A stretch of DNA of 64,000 bases from Strobilurus pachycystidiatus (lineage: Eukaryota > Basidiomycota > Agaricomycetes > Agaricales > Physalacriaceae). Shown here one piece after another: positions 1 through 9,592 of this stretch. The position numbers were made by a program, and so were the translations under genes. Where the stretch lies: contig JAHLMK010000012.1 of NCBI GenBank assembly GCA_019915135.1, forward strand, positions 1,426,001-1,490,000, in the 5' to 3' direction. Within the stretch, counting starts at the first letter, position 1, and the number at the start of each line of letters is the position of its first letter. The notes below the pieces were generated by a model that did no database searches, was not told where the DNA came from, and saw nothing but the letters and a program-made list of their open reading frames with translations.

Positions 1-1
1 G

Positions 2-1570
2 ATTGATAATCGAAAAGGTTTTGCTCAGACAATTGTAAATTCGAGCTCGGTTTTCTGGCCTGGCAAGTATAAAGAACAAAGAGACTTAGCTCTTAGCGGA
101 GCAGTTTCGATTGAAGAACTAGAAGGATGGCTAGCAATGGATGAATTCCCAGCGTTACCTCGCAGTAAACGAGAAACTAACTGGGAGCTTCTTTTGCCTT
201 ATATGCAAGATTATATACTTGATCCTGAGAAGGAATTTGTGTCGCTAACGGAATCAGAAGTAGCCCAATTACAAGAGTGGAGCAAAGATTTCTTTATCCG
301 ACATGAAAAGCTATATAAGAAAGATAAGGATGGAGCACATAAGAGAGTAATACAAAAATCGAGTCGATTTGCTATTGTAAAACGACTGCATGACTCGAAT
401 GGACATAAGGGCCAATACTCAGTGCTTCAGCTAGTCAAGAAGAGATTTTGGTGGCCTGGATTGGACACTGATATCAAATGGTATACGAAGACTTGCATAC
501 TATGCCAGAAGAGACAAAAGACCCTTATAAGGACCGAACCTGTGATTACTTCAACACCTGGTATATTCGAGCGAGCCTATATTGACACGTTTCGAATGCC
601 AAAATCGGGTTCGAGTTCCTCAAAGGTTGATAAATACAAAGACTATAACGCAGTAACCGTAGCAAGGTGTGGACTCACTGGATGGCCAGAAGCTCGAGCG
701 TTGAAGGTAGAAAACTCAGAAACGCTAGGTGAATGGATATTCGAAGACATACTATGCAGATGGGGTTGTCTTAAGGAAATCGTAACCGATAATGGTCCAG
801 CGATCCTAAAAGCTATACGTTATATTGAAGACAAGTATGGTATAAAGGGTATTGCAATCACGCCGTACAACAAGACGGCTAACGGAAAAGTAGAAAGAGG
901 ACATTGGGATATCAGACAGTCACTATTCAAAGTTTGCAAAGGCAATCCTGAACAATGGCCGCAATTCCTCCATGAAATTCTTTGGGCTGAAAGAATCACA
1001 GTCAAAAGATCCATAGGAACGTCCCCCTTTTACGCTGTAACAGGTTGCGATCCCATTCTACCATTAGATTTGGAAGAAGTAACTTGGTTAGTGGATACAC
1101 CAGATAAAATCGTATCGACATCCGATTTACTAGCTTATCGAGCAAAACAGCTCATCAAGCACAAGGAAGATGTAAAAGAAATGAAGAAGCGAGTTACCCT
1201 CAACAAGAAGAAAGCAGCTTCGAAATTCATGGATGATTTTGTCAATAGCATTCCTCGTTATCAATTCGATACTGGAGATTTGGTATTGGTAAGAAACACT
1301 AGAATTGAGAAGGAAATGAACGCAAAGTTCAAAGAAAGGTTCATGGGACCATATGCTGTAGTGGCAAGAACTACTGCAAATAATTACATCTTGTGCGAAC
1401 TAGATGGCACTGTATTGAAAGACAAAATCGCTCAATTTAGGGTCATACCGTTCTACTCAAGAAAAGAACCTATTTTCTTGGGACATAAATTCTTTGAAGC
1501 ACTTAAGAGAATCAAGGAAGGCGCTAAGAAAATAGTAGAGGACTTGTCAAAGATGGGTAGAAAAGATTAA
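2..1570 (+). CDS. Ty3/gypsy pol, integrase end (5' partial)
   Basis: The frame is open from base 2, so this is the C-terminal part of a pol gene that enters from the left edge. It shows an HHCC zinc finger (HDSNGHKG about 45 codons before the CILCQKRQ pair), then an integrase core with first Asp in AYIDTF, second in VTDNGPA and Glu in NGKVERGHWD. A basic linker and an SH3-like end (TGDLVLVRNTR, MGPYAVVAR) follow, as in agaricomycete Ty3 elements. No internal stop or frameshift is seen, so this part looks young. No chromodomain is visible. It ends at TAA 1568-1570, just before the palindrome-rich, tRNA-like stretch. Protease, RT and RNase H would lie left of the window. The family call is firm; activity cannot be judged from a fragment. 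Confidence 0.9.
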   Translation: MDNRKGFAQTIVNSSSVFWPGKYKEQRDLALSGAVSIEELEGWLAMDEFPALPRSKRETNWELLLPYMQDYILDPEKEFVSLTESEVAQLQEWSKDFFIRHEKLYKKDKDGAHKRVIQKSSRFAIVKRLHDSNGHKGQYSVLQLVKKRFWWPGLDTDIKWYTKTCILCQKRQKTLIRTEPVITSTPGIFERAYIDTFRMPKSGSSSSKVDKYKDYNAVTVARCGLTGWPEARALKVENSETLGEWIFEDILCRWGCLKEIVTDNGPAILKAIRYIEDKYGIKGIAITPYNKTANGKVERGHWDIRQSLFKVCKGNPEQWPQFLHEILWAERITVKRSIGTSPFYAVTGCDPILPLDLEEVTWLVDTPDKIVSTSDLLAYRAKQLIKHKEDVKEMKKRVTLNKKKAASKFMDDFVNSIPRYQFDTGDLVLVRNTRIEKEMNAKFKERFMGPYAVVARTTANNYILCELDGTVLKDKIAQFRVIPFYSRKEPIFLGHKFFEALKRIKEGAKKIVEDLSKMGRKD

Positions 1571-1738
1571 GAAAGCAGTTCGAATTCGATATTGCTAAGA
1601 AGTCAAGAGTAGTGTAATCGGTCAGTGCTTGAGAAATTCGAGCTCGAATATAAAAATCAATTCGAGATCGAATAACTCTACAAACAGTAGTACCGTATGC
1701 TACTAAGATAAAAAGACGACTTTAAGTCGGGGGCCCAA
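1571..1738. other. AT-rich spacer with TCGA palindromes
   Basis: This stretch between pol and the first tRNA-like sequence holds TCGA-centred palindromes, for example ATTCGAGCTCGAAT near 1633-1646 and ATTCGAGATCGAAT near 1660. No LTR end (TG...CA) or polypurine tract was recognised directly after pol. Confidence 0.5.
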
Positions 1739-1818
1739 TGGTCATATTGGGAATCGAACCCAAGTCCCCCCTAGAATTCTAAGAGAATAGGGTGATGCGA
1801 CCATTACACCATATGACC
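1739..1818 (-). tRNA. tRNA-like sequence 1 (isotype unclear)
   Basis: On the minus strand a 7-bp acceptor stem (GGTCATA with TATGACC) closes the unit. There is an A-box-like D arm (TGGTGTAATGG) and a perfect T arm (TTGGG, loop TTCGATT, CCCAA). The anticodon arm has a CCCTA/TAGGG stem with an enlarged loop of about 14 nt, so it holds a short intron or is damaged. I do not assign an anticodon. It could be a functional intron-containing tRNA or a tRNA-derived repeat. Confidence 0.6.
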
Positions 1819-1905
1819 TTAAAGTACAAGAAGGGTTGGTGAATCCCCTGAGCCAAAATTCCATCGAAAAAGAAAAAGATCAGATGCCGAAGCCGCAAAC
1901 TAAAG

Positions 1906-1995
1906 TGGCGTCACTTGGATTTGAACCAAGATCCCTCCTGGCAACACTGAAGCCCGGAATAATCGAGGAGGATGTTACCATTACACCATGATGCC
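1906..1995 (-). tRNA. tRNA-like sequence 2 with possible anticodon-loop intron
   Basis: The minus strand shows an acceptor stem GGCATCA/TGACGCC with one A-C mismatch, an A-box TGGTGTAATGG, and a perfect T arm CTTGG, TTCAAAT, CCAAG. The anticodon arm TCCTC/GAGGG encloses roughly 25 extra nt, which fits an intron. The anticodon would read CGA if the intron sits in the usual place. The long variable arm expected for tRNA-Ser is absent, so isotype is left open. Confidence 0.55.
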
Positions 1996-2127
1996 TTAAG
2001 AATTTATGAAATGTCCGAGACCACAATGCTCCAGATATTACATGAAATCATAAGGTCCTGAGGATATTCGAACTCGAATAGGTGGTGCTGAATTTCGATT
2101 AAAAAGGCGAAGACACAGTCAACTTAT

Positions 2128-2201
2128 AGGGACATAAGTGGATTCGAACCAACTGAAATCTATCACAATAGATAGATGTGTTACCACTACACAATATGGC
2201 C
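2128..2201 (-). tRNA. tRNA-like sequence 3, degenerate, His-like
   Basis: The minus strand has an acceptor GGCCATA/TATGTCC with one mismatch, a D arm with GTGTAGTGG, and a T loop TTCGAAT with an imperfect stem. The anticodon region contains TTGTG inside a long ATCTATC/GATAGAT stem, which recalls tRNA-His(GTG). The geometry is off, so this is probably a decayed or tRNA-derived copy. It is the third such unit in 460 bp on the same strand. Confidence 0.45.
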
Positions 2202-2690
2202 GGTGGAAGATCATAAAACCACAGAGTCCCATGGAATTGTGAAGAAAAACAAAAAGTGGTATATGGACGTTTGTGGGTCCCAGATAAGAAAGAAAATCAA
2301 CATAGATTAAATTCATGTTGAATTCGAGAGGTAATCAGACGACCAAATCGAAGTTGATTTGGTGAAAGTTGATTAAAGAGTAAGACTAGATGGTGCGGAC
2401 ACCATCAAAAGAAAATAGAGGGGATATATATGGTGTATTAAACAGGAAAATTACAATAAATTTTTCGGATCTACTAGATCTGATGCGCCAAAAACCCCAA
2501 AATGAATAAATCTGGACCTCAGATCGGCTTAGGAACCGATACTGGTACCAGAGTAAGTAAGAAGCGCGAAGACAAACGTGCGTGGCGGACCTGATTACCA
2601 AATTGGGAAAGATTCAGGAACGTTGGCGCAGGGCGCACAGCAAAGATCAGCGTTTTCCAGAGTAAAAGAAAAATCGGAGTCGAAAATCGA
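2202..2690. other. Non-coding, upstream of zinc-cluster gene
   Basis: No gene is recognised here. Short open frames on the minus strand lack recognisable domains. The part next to 2690 leads into the promoter of the gene at 2840. Confidence 0.4.
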
Positions 2691-2693
2691 CTC

Positions 2694-2748
2694 ATAAGAA
2701 GTTGTGCTCGTCGGGTGCTCGGATTTATCGTTCAGAGGGGTATATAGG
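2694..2748 (+). promoter_or_regulatory. Promoter of zinc-cluster gene 1, shared element plus TATA box
   Basis: A block reading AAGAAGTTGT, a few bases, CGTCGGGTGCTCGG (about 2697-2722) is followed by TATATAGG at 2741, about 99 bp before the ATG at 2840. The same block and a TATA box occur at the same relative place before the gene at 6341, which argues for a conserved promoter of duplicated genes. Confidence 0.6.
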
Positions 2749-2839
2749 AAAGGACACCGAACTCGATTTGCTTCCTTTCCGTCCCCATATTTACGATTAC
2801 CCGGGCTAGCTTGCACCACTTCGAACTCGAGTTTCATCA

Positions 2840-5040
2840 ATGCCTCAACCTATTGCATCCACGTCGACCTATGATTCGCAGCGAACTATCCCTACACAGT
2901 CAAGTGGGCAAGGTAGAGCTGAAAGAATAAAGGATCTGGGCAAACGAATGGGAAGATTGAGCGTTGAAGAAGTAAGTCAAATCGAGAAGATACGAATAAG
3001 ACTTGACTCGATTTTAGTCGCAACCAGCTGGTCAGCACAAAGAGTCGAGAAAAGGAAAAGAAAAGGCTCGAGTAAGAAATTCGAGCATGACTTTTCATCA
3101 GGCTAATCACTGTGACAATAGACAGTTGACGCAGCGATGGAACCAGAGGCAAGGGACAGTTCGAATGAAAACGAGGTAGGTAGAAAATCGAAGTTCGATT
3201 TTCTACTTAGTTAACATTTCGAACTAAGACCCCGCTTATGGCTCTAATGCCAATCGAAAAGTTCTGGACCAACCCAAAGAACAATGGAGAGCTTCATGCC
3301 TATGCGTTCTCGAGCCAAGTCGACTATCGGTGGAAACTCAACCTAAGTCTACTAGAACGACAGGAATTCATACGAGGCAACATGGACAAGATCAAGGAAA
3401 TCCTTATTCGAAAAGGTATCGATAACCGCGATCTACATGTGGCTAAGTCTTGGTGTTACCTAGTAACGGCAGTGATAGTCGACCCGGCATTCCAGAAAGC
3501 AGACCCGAATAGCCGTTGGTGGCGCCTAGCCGGTCTAGATTCGTTGATGGCCAAAGCTGTCAATGGTGCCTTGGAGAAAGGGAAGGGTTCCAATCGACCT
3601 ATCCCCGCCGTCGAAACACCGCCAACAAAGTTCCTGTACTTCGGCAATACAAATCTTCCCAGCAAGTACCGCATTCGACCTTCACATGAAGTGTGTGGGG
3701 ACATTGTGCTTGGAAAGCGGCGGATTTACGAAGTAGCCATGGAGCACTTCAACCAGCAGATCCCCCCGCATAACCACTTCGACGTATTCTTTTGGACATC
3801 GCTACAGCAGGCGGTAACATTCGAGAAAATCGAAATCGAAAATTCGTTTTACTACGTGCTGGACAAGGCGATATCCGAAGGTCTGAAGAAGATGTTCAAC
3901 AGAGAACCGACAACCTCGGGACTTAGAGAGTTCTTCGACTTCGACGCAAGACAGGATCTTAACATAGAACCTTTCACACGTCGACCCGAAGACCAGGATT
4001 GGCACCTGGTAATTGAATCAATCTCGTACCGGAGAGAAATGTATAAAGTCCCGAAGATGCGAAAAAGAGAAGAACCTGCGCCCGTGCCCAAAACCTTGCA
4101 AAAGGACCAGGCGAAGGCAATGGTAGAAGCTCCAACAAGGGAGATGAAAGAGGTAAGAAAATCGAATTCGAAGTTCTATTCGAGCTAGATTTAATTGGTC
4201 GATTTAGAAGACCACAAAGAAAGCCAACGCTAGAAAGAGCGAGTTGGAAAAGACCAAGAAGAGAGTAAGTAGAAATTCGATTTCGAATTTCTATAAACTA
4301 ACTTACACTCGAAGAAATATAACGAACTGTCGTTCATTACTGAACCCAGAACGTTAGAAGAAGAGGAAGAAGACCGTGGGCCGCCACCACCAAAGAAGGT
4401 CAAGCAACAGTACAAGAGCAAATCGAGCTCGAAAACTGTTCCGCCCGCGCGTCCTCCAACCCCTCCACCAGTAGCCTCATCATCCAGAGTCCAACTCCCT
4501 GCGAAGCTCGACTTGGGACCAGTATTGGGTATGGAGACTGACGACGACTCTCATCGAACTCAGGATCCACCTAAGCAGAAGAGTCCAAAGAAGTCGAAGG
4601 TGAACGAACCCAAGGCCACGAAAATCGACAGTACTGGGGCAGTGTACACTAACAAGGAGGTTCAAGAACGAATTGACACCCTCAATTCGTGCTCGAATTG
4701 CTTGAAGGGTCACAGGGAATGTACTTGGGTTGCGGTTAACGAGCAACTTTGGGAACCCCAGGCGGCCAAAGTCAAGATTCGAATTTCTTGCGACACTTGC
4801 CATGACCGTCGAGTAATGTGCCAACCACCCGATGTCGATGGTGGTTTCTTCTATCACCAAGCCAAGAAGATACCCGCCTTCGAAAAGATGAAGGATACGT
4901 TGGAAAGCAAGGGTACCGAGCTGAGGGATGCTGAAAGACGCATCAAGGATTTGGAAGAAGAGCTGCAGAAGGAGAAAGAGGCCAAGAAGAAGTTAGAAAA
5001 GAAGTTGGCTAAGGATAAGAAGAAGAGAGCAAGAGAGTAA
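2840..5040 (+). CDS. Six-exon gene, C-terminal split zinc cluster and coiled coil
   Basis: Exons read 2840-2971, 3018-3071, 3122-3175, 3229-4152, 4208-4264 and 4315-5040, giving 648 aa. All five introns (46-55 nt) are GT-AG and in phase 0, and all frames join without a stop. The middle exon (about residues 81-388) has no domain I recognise. Near residue 460 there is C-X2-C-X6-C, about 22 residues later C-X2-C-X6-C, then a Lys/Glu coiled coil to the end. This resembles a fungal Zn2Cys6 DNA-binding cluster with a stretched linker, placed at the C-terminus. A DNA-binding role is inference. The gene at 6341-7799 has the same C-terminal plan. Start: first ATG after the TATA box, in a frame that splices cleanly. 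An ATG at 3238 would lose the first three exons. Confidence 0.75.
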
Positions 5041-6173
5041 ATCGAATTCGATTTGACATTACCAGTCGGATTACTTTGACTTACTATTGGGACTTGAACT
5101 TTTTCTTACCTCTAGTTGAAATTCATATACGATTTTCTTGAACTAGACAGACTTAGGGTGCAGTAAGCCTCGAATAAGCCAAAAACAAAACGTTCTCGGT
5201 TTGCTTAGCACTATAAGAAAGAAGGGTTCGAATAGCTATGAAAAGATAGAAAATCGAAGAAATTTTGAAAAACGAGTACAAACGAAGTCAAAAATCAAGA
5301 AATACTGTAACGCTTTATTGTGTGGTCGGTTTGACTTGAGCTTAGTTGGAAAGTTGTTCGAAATCAAAAATAAGCCCCTCAGTTTTTTCGCACGAAGCCT
5401 GGGGAGCGCCGTACGCAGAGATATTAAAGAAGTGACCTTAAAAGGCCCATAGAAGGTTTCCTGCCAAGATACGGACTGTTTCGAAGCTCACAACACTCTT
5501 CGGAGTGTTGGGAGCTTCAAATGAAACAGTCCGTAGATTCGGAGTGTTGGGAGCTTCAAATGAAACAGTCCGTATCCTGCTATAATGATCTAGGAAGTGA
5601 GACGGAGCCAATCGGTCAATTTGGGGCCAAACGGAGTATTTTGCCTTTTCTGGCGCGGGAAATGATCCAATCGACGATCGGACTTCAGATTTGGAATCCT
5701 GGCATCGATATCTACCAGAATCACTTTTCAAAGTGAAAAACGGTCTATTCCTTACTGTCGGCCTAATGGGGTAAGGAAAGTTTAAAATCGATGGGGGCCA
5801 ATTCGAGTTTGATTTGACCTGGGTACATTTGGACAAGTAAGAAACATAAGGGTCATAGAAAAGAAAAGCTTCAGAGCCTAGTAAAGCACTAAAGAACTGG
5901 CAAAATACGCTGTAAGATTAGAGAATTGAAGAAAATCATACTCGATTTTCTTAGCTATCACCAGAGAAAGTTACCAAGAAAAAGAAGAGATATTCAAGCT
6001 CGAATATCAAGATAATCAGCCTAGAAATAAAGGGGCAAAATCAAGTGCTTAAGAAGGGTCAGGAAGCGCTGGAGATGAGATCTATGACCTAAATAGGCAA
6101 GAATCTAGATCGTTCGAAGGCGCTGATCCATAAACGTGTGCAACTGCGCATGTCGGACTTAGAAATTCGAGTC
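5041..6173. other. Intergenic, palindrome-rich, no gene seen
   Basis: Directly after the stop comes the perfect palindrome AAATCGAATTCGATTT (5040-5055). The stretch also holds the hairpin and tandem repeat at 5471-5577 and an AAGAAAATC/GATTTTCTT inverted pair near 5930-5955. Short frames at 5201-5452 and 5521-5736 lack recognisable domains. Confidence 0.5.
5471..5577. repeat. Long hairpin with its right arm tandemly repeated
   Basis: The left arm (5472-5498, starting CGGACTGTTTCGAAGCTC) pairs with a right arm at about 5502-5533 (GAGTGTTGGGAGCTTC, then GAAACAGTCCG) around a TTCG loop. The right arm is then repeated once more at about 5539-5575 (starting TCGGAGTGTTGGGAGC). The left arm can therefore pair with either copy; with the second copy the outer 15 bp match perfectly. 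Confidence 0.8.
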
Positions 6174-6228
6174 AGAAGAAGTTGTCACCGTCGGGTACTC
6201 GGAAAGCGATAATCGGTGTCGTATAAAA
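6174..6228 (+). promoter_or_regulatory. Promoter of zinc-cluster gene 2
   Basis: AGAAGAAGTTGT, spacer, CGTCGGGTACTCGG (about 6175-6202) precedes TATAAAA at 6222, about 119 bp before the ATG at 6341. It matches the block at 2694-2748 closely. Confidence 0.6.
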
Positions 6229-6340
6229 GCTGGGTCTTCGAGTCTGAAAAACTCTTTTCCCCCCCACGACGCTTACCACTCGCACTACGACCCTCGATTT
6301 CGATTTCCACCTTTTCGACCTCGAATTTCTTCCCACCACC

Positions 6341-7799
6341 ATGCCCATGAAAGACATCGTAGCCGCTATGGACCAGACTCAAAACAAGGGACAGCTTAGG
6401 GTTGGCGGAGTCAACATCACGAAGGGCCATAACTTCTTGTTCTTGGGCCGGAAACATGTGGACCCCCTCATTTATGTCCCCGTCTTCTCCACACAAGCCA
6501 CTGCAGCTCAGTTGTGGTACTTCCCGGATTCGTTGCGCAAGCTAGCGCCCAAACACCATTTCTACGAATTCGCGGCTCGATATGCTAGCACCATCAATCC
6601 GCTCGACTTCCAACTGGAATTCGAGATCGAAAAGGTCGATGCCCTGCTTTTCGAAGCCTACGTGCTATGGTTCGTTTGGACGCTTGCACAAGGAGAACCG
6701 GAGCGGGAAGATGAAATCGACATTGAGTGGATGGTTCAAGAATACGAGGTTTTGCTGAGCTCGGTAAAGATTCAAGTATAGACAAGATTCGGACTGAAGC
6801 TAATAAAACCTTCTAGCCGCAACTTGTCTTGAAACAGATGCGAGAAATCGCAGAAGAAAAAGAGTGGCCTCTGGAACGGCCTACAGTGTTCAATGAAGAG
6901 GTAAGTAAAGAAATTCGAACGCGAATTCCTTACTTAACAAAGATAAGATTTTCTTTGACGATGAAGAAGACGAGTCCGCCTCAGAAACGGACAGTGAAGA
7001 TCAAGAATCGGAGTTGACAACCAGAAACTCGACCCCGAAATCCTCCACACCCCTTTCCACGCCCAAGCCTAGACCTCGACCCACTCCGTTGAAGTCTGCC
7101 GAAGCGAAGGCAAGGATGGAGAAAGAAAAAGGGAAGCCAGCTAGAGCTGAGACACCGGTAAGAAAATCGACTTTGAATATCTTCAATTTGAATGAGATTT
7201 TCTTATGCCCTGTCCAGCGCACCCCCATAGCTTCTACTTCCAAGCAAGCGTTGGAACCCGAACCAGGAAATTCGCCTTCGAATTCCCTGCCAACGCCCAA
7301 GGCCCTTTCTCATTCCCCTCAGCCAGCGCCTAAACGAATTCGAAAGCGAAAACGTGCCGCGACCCCAGTAGAGGAGGAAGAGGAAGCGCCAGAGCCCAAG
7401 AAACCGAAGACCAATTCGAAGCCGAAATCCTCCACTAGCCGCCCGTCCAAAGCGGACAAGCACGGCAAAGTGTTGGACAACAAGGCGATGCAGAAGAAGA
7501 TCAACGTGGATCGCAAGTGTCTCACCTGCGAGCAGCGAGGGCAAGAGTGCACTTGGGAGTATATGCTGAATCAGCGGGACCACCCAGACACCGTCAAGAC
7601 GAAGACTTGTGTATCTTGCGACCGTTGCCGGGTCAAAAGGTACACTTGTTCACCGCCCAAGCGCCGCTACGATTACTTCAAGCACAAATCCAAGAAGGAT
7701 GTCGAATTGGACAAGGCGGCTGAAGAGTTGACGAAGGCAAAGGAAGAGATCGACAAGCTGAAGAAGAAGTTGAAGAAGGCGAAGAAAGCGAAGGAGTGA
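6341..7799 (+). CDS. Four-exon gene, paralogue with C-terminal split zinc cluster
   Basis: Exons 6341-6763, 6817-6900, 6948-7157 and 7218-7799 give 432 aa. All three introns (53, 47, 60 nt) are phase 0. The last is a multiple of three without a stop, so it could be retained. The N-terminal 140 residues are globular and unrecognised. An acidic stretch follows (FFDDEEDESASETDSED), then a Pro/Ser/Lys-rich linker. The C-terminus has CLTCEQRGQEC and, after about 24 residues, CVSCDRCRVKRYTC, then a Lys-rich coiled coil. The second half contains CDRCRVKRYTC, very like the core of Zn2Cys6 regulators. With its shared promoter block it appears to be an ancient tandem relative of the gene at 2840, although the N-terminal parts do not obviously align. 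A role in transcription is inference. Confidence 0.75.
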
Positions 7800-8318
7800 T
7801 TCGAGCTCGATTTTCTAAAATAGACAATCGGACTAGTTTTACTTACTGGACTTTAACTTTTTCTTTTACAAACACGCATTTCTTGTAGACTTTAAAAATT
7901 TTACTTGACGCTTCTAACGCTTTGAAGAACGAAAAAGATTAAGATGCAAATAAGAAATTCAAGATCGAATTGTAGAAACTTGATGTGGATAAAAGACATG
8001 TTGAATTTCAACGATTCGGTACGAACAATTCAAAGTTAAAGGGAGACATATAAGAAATGTAACTACTCCCTCCAATGTGGCTCTATACAAAAGTGTCGAA
8101 ACAAAGGACTGTTACCTCTATTATACAGCCTAGTATAAAAAGTATAAAGTTGTTCAGGCAACAAGGAAGCTACAACGTGTTGTAAGAGGCGAATGTCCGC
8201 AGCAGAGGCAGTTGACCAAGTAATTTCCCAAAAACGTTTAGGTATATTGGGAAAATCCTGGTCGATAAGCCTGTTAAGAAAGAAGTCAGAAATTCGAATT
8301 CGAGTTTCTAACAAATGC
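7800..8318. other. Spacer between convergent genes
   Basis: This AT-rich spacer lies between the 3' ends of the plus-strand gene at 6341 and the minus-strand gene at 8319. A TTCGAGCTCGA palindrome lies right after the stop at 7799 and another AGAAATTCGAATTCGAGTTTCT-like unit lies near 8288-8309. No coding sequence is recognised. Confidence 0.45.
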
Positions 8319-9232
8319 TTACGTGGGATATATAGGGCCTGCAGCATTAAGACCTTGGCGAAGAGTAGAGAAACTGAACTCGCGATCCCGAAATAGTCCT
8401 TGACTACCAGGCATAGGGTCAAGAACCCGGTCTTCATAGAACCGTGGAATCCAAGTAATCAGCTCGCGAATGTACACTGGAATGCCTCGCGTGGAGGGAG
8501 GGATGCTGCGCATCCATTCGACGTCCTCGGGTGACATTATGGTGTTCAAGTACCGAGGCAATGATTGTTCGGTAGAAAAGAACGCGGTTTCCTATGAAGT
8601 GATAAGAAAATCGATCTCGAATTTCTAAGCCAAGAAAAATAACATACCAAAGATCGCATGGTAACCGCTAGGAACTTCTCTCGAAATTCACCAAATGACA
8701 AGTGAATAATCGACTCGGGTAAGATATGGGGAAGAGTAACCCCGTCCAATCCTCGAAGCGGTTCCTCGTGAAAGAAGGACATCACAAGATGCCAACAGAG
8801 AATGTACATAGACAAAAAGCTATTTTCCACACCACGAGCAGTAACGGGGGCAACATGTCGCCATAAGTTACTGTAGCGTCGCTAGGAGGATAGTCAGAGA
8901 AATTCGAACAAGGAATGCTAGCTCGATTTTCTCACCAGCACATACACCATATACCGCAAGGTAGGAACGTCCAAGTTACCGTGGTGTCCACCAAAGAAAA
9001 GATGACGATCCGTATGGAAAGCCGTCTCTCGATGATCCACGTCGCCCAAGCTACCGTCGGGCTCTCGTTCCACCATCACAAAGTCGCGGTGTACGCTATA
9101 AAGATCCAGAGCGGACGCAACCGCTAATTCAGCCTCGAGAAACACGGCAACATCGTCGGGAATAATGGCGAAGCTGGAGTGAAGATTGCGGAACCTAAGT
9201 TCGCAGAGAAAAGGGAAATTCATCTGAGTCAT
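8319..9232 (-). CDS. Three-exon gene of unknown function
   Basis: On the minus strand exons 9232-8936, 8881-8648 and 8591-8319 join in phase 0 to 267 aa. Introns are 54 and 56 nt, GT-AG, each with AGAAA(A/T)TCGA and its inverse. The protein is globular, rich in aromatic and acidic residues, with no signal peptide, membrane span or catalytic motif that I recognise. It lies head-to-tail with the gene at 9593-11193 on the same strand and convergent with 6341-7799. An AT-rich TATAAAT-like stretch lies about 30 bp upstream, so the 5' end may be complete. No function is proposed. Confidence 0.65.
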
Positions 9233-9346
9233 GGTGATGAATGTCCACCACTCGAAAAGATCAAATTTATAAGAATCGAGAAGAAAGGTACCAAACCGAT
9301 TAAGAAAAGAACCAAGACCTAAGTAAAGAAACCAATAGGAGATAAT

Positions 9347-9385
9347 CGAACCCGAATTTCTCGGGTCCGATTATCGAATCCAAGA
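9347..9385. repeat. Inverted repeat, about 15 bp per arm
   Basis: GATAATCGAACCCGA, three bases, then TCTCGGGTCCGATTATC form an almost perfect hairpin in the gap between two minus-strand genes. It belongs to the TCGA-type palindromes of this island but has a GC-rich inner stem. Confidence 0.75.
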
Positions 9386-9592
9386 TCAAGAGTAAGAATG
9401 TCTATATGCAGACCGACAGATAATAATACATGCGCGAGTAGACTAAAAAGATAAAGGTCCGTCGCGTAAGCCCCAAGCCTCCGGTACACTAGTCACAGTT
9501 CAAGCCAAGATTTCCGACTAGTTACTTTGTAAAGAACAAGTCATCAATTACTTATGCTAAGAAGTATCAATGATGACTTGGCTCCCGATGAT

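Noticed and set aside
1739..2201. Firm anticodon and isotype calls for the three tRNA-like units
   Set aside because: Anticodon arms need an intron or repair to fold; several anticodons fit equally well.
2202..2690. Minus-strand gene frames 2386-2601 and 2595-2840
   Set aside because: They overlap the promoter of the gene at 2840 on the other strand and have no domain or splice support.
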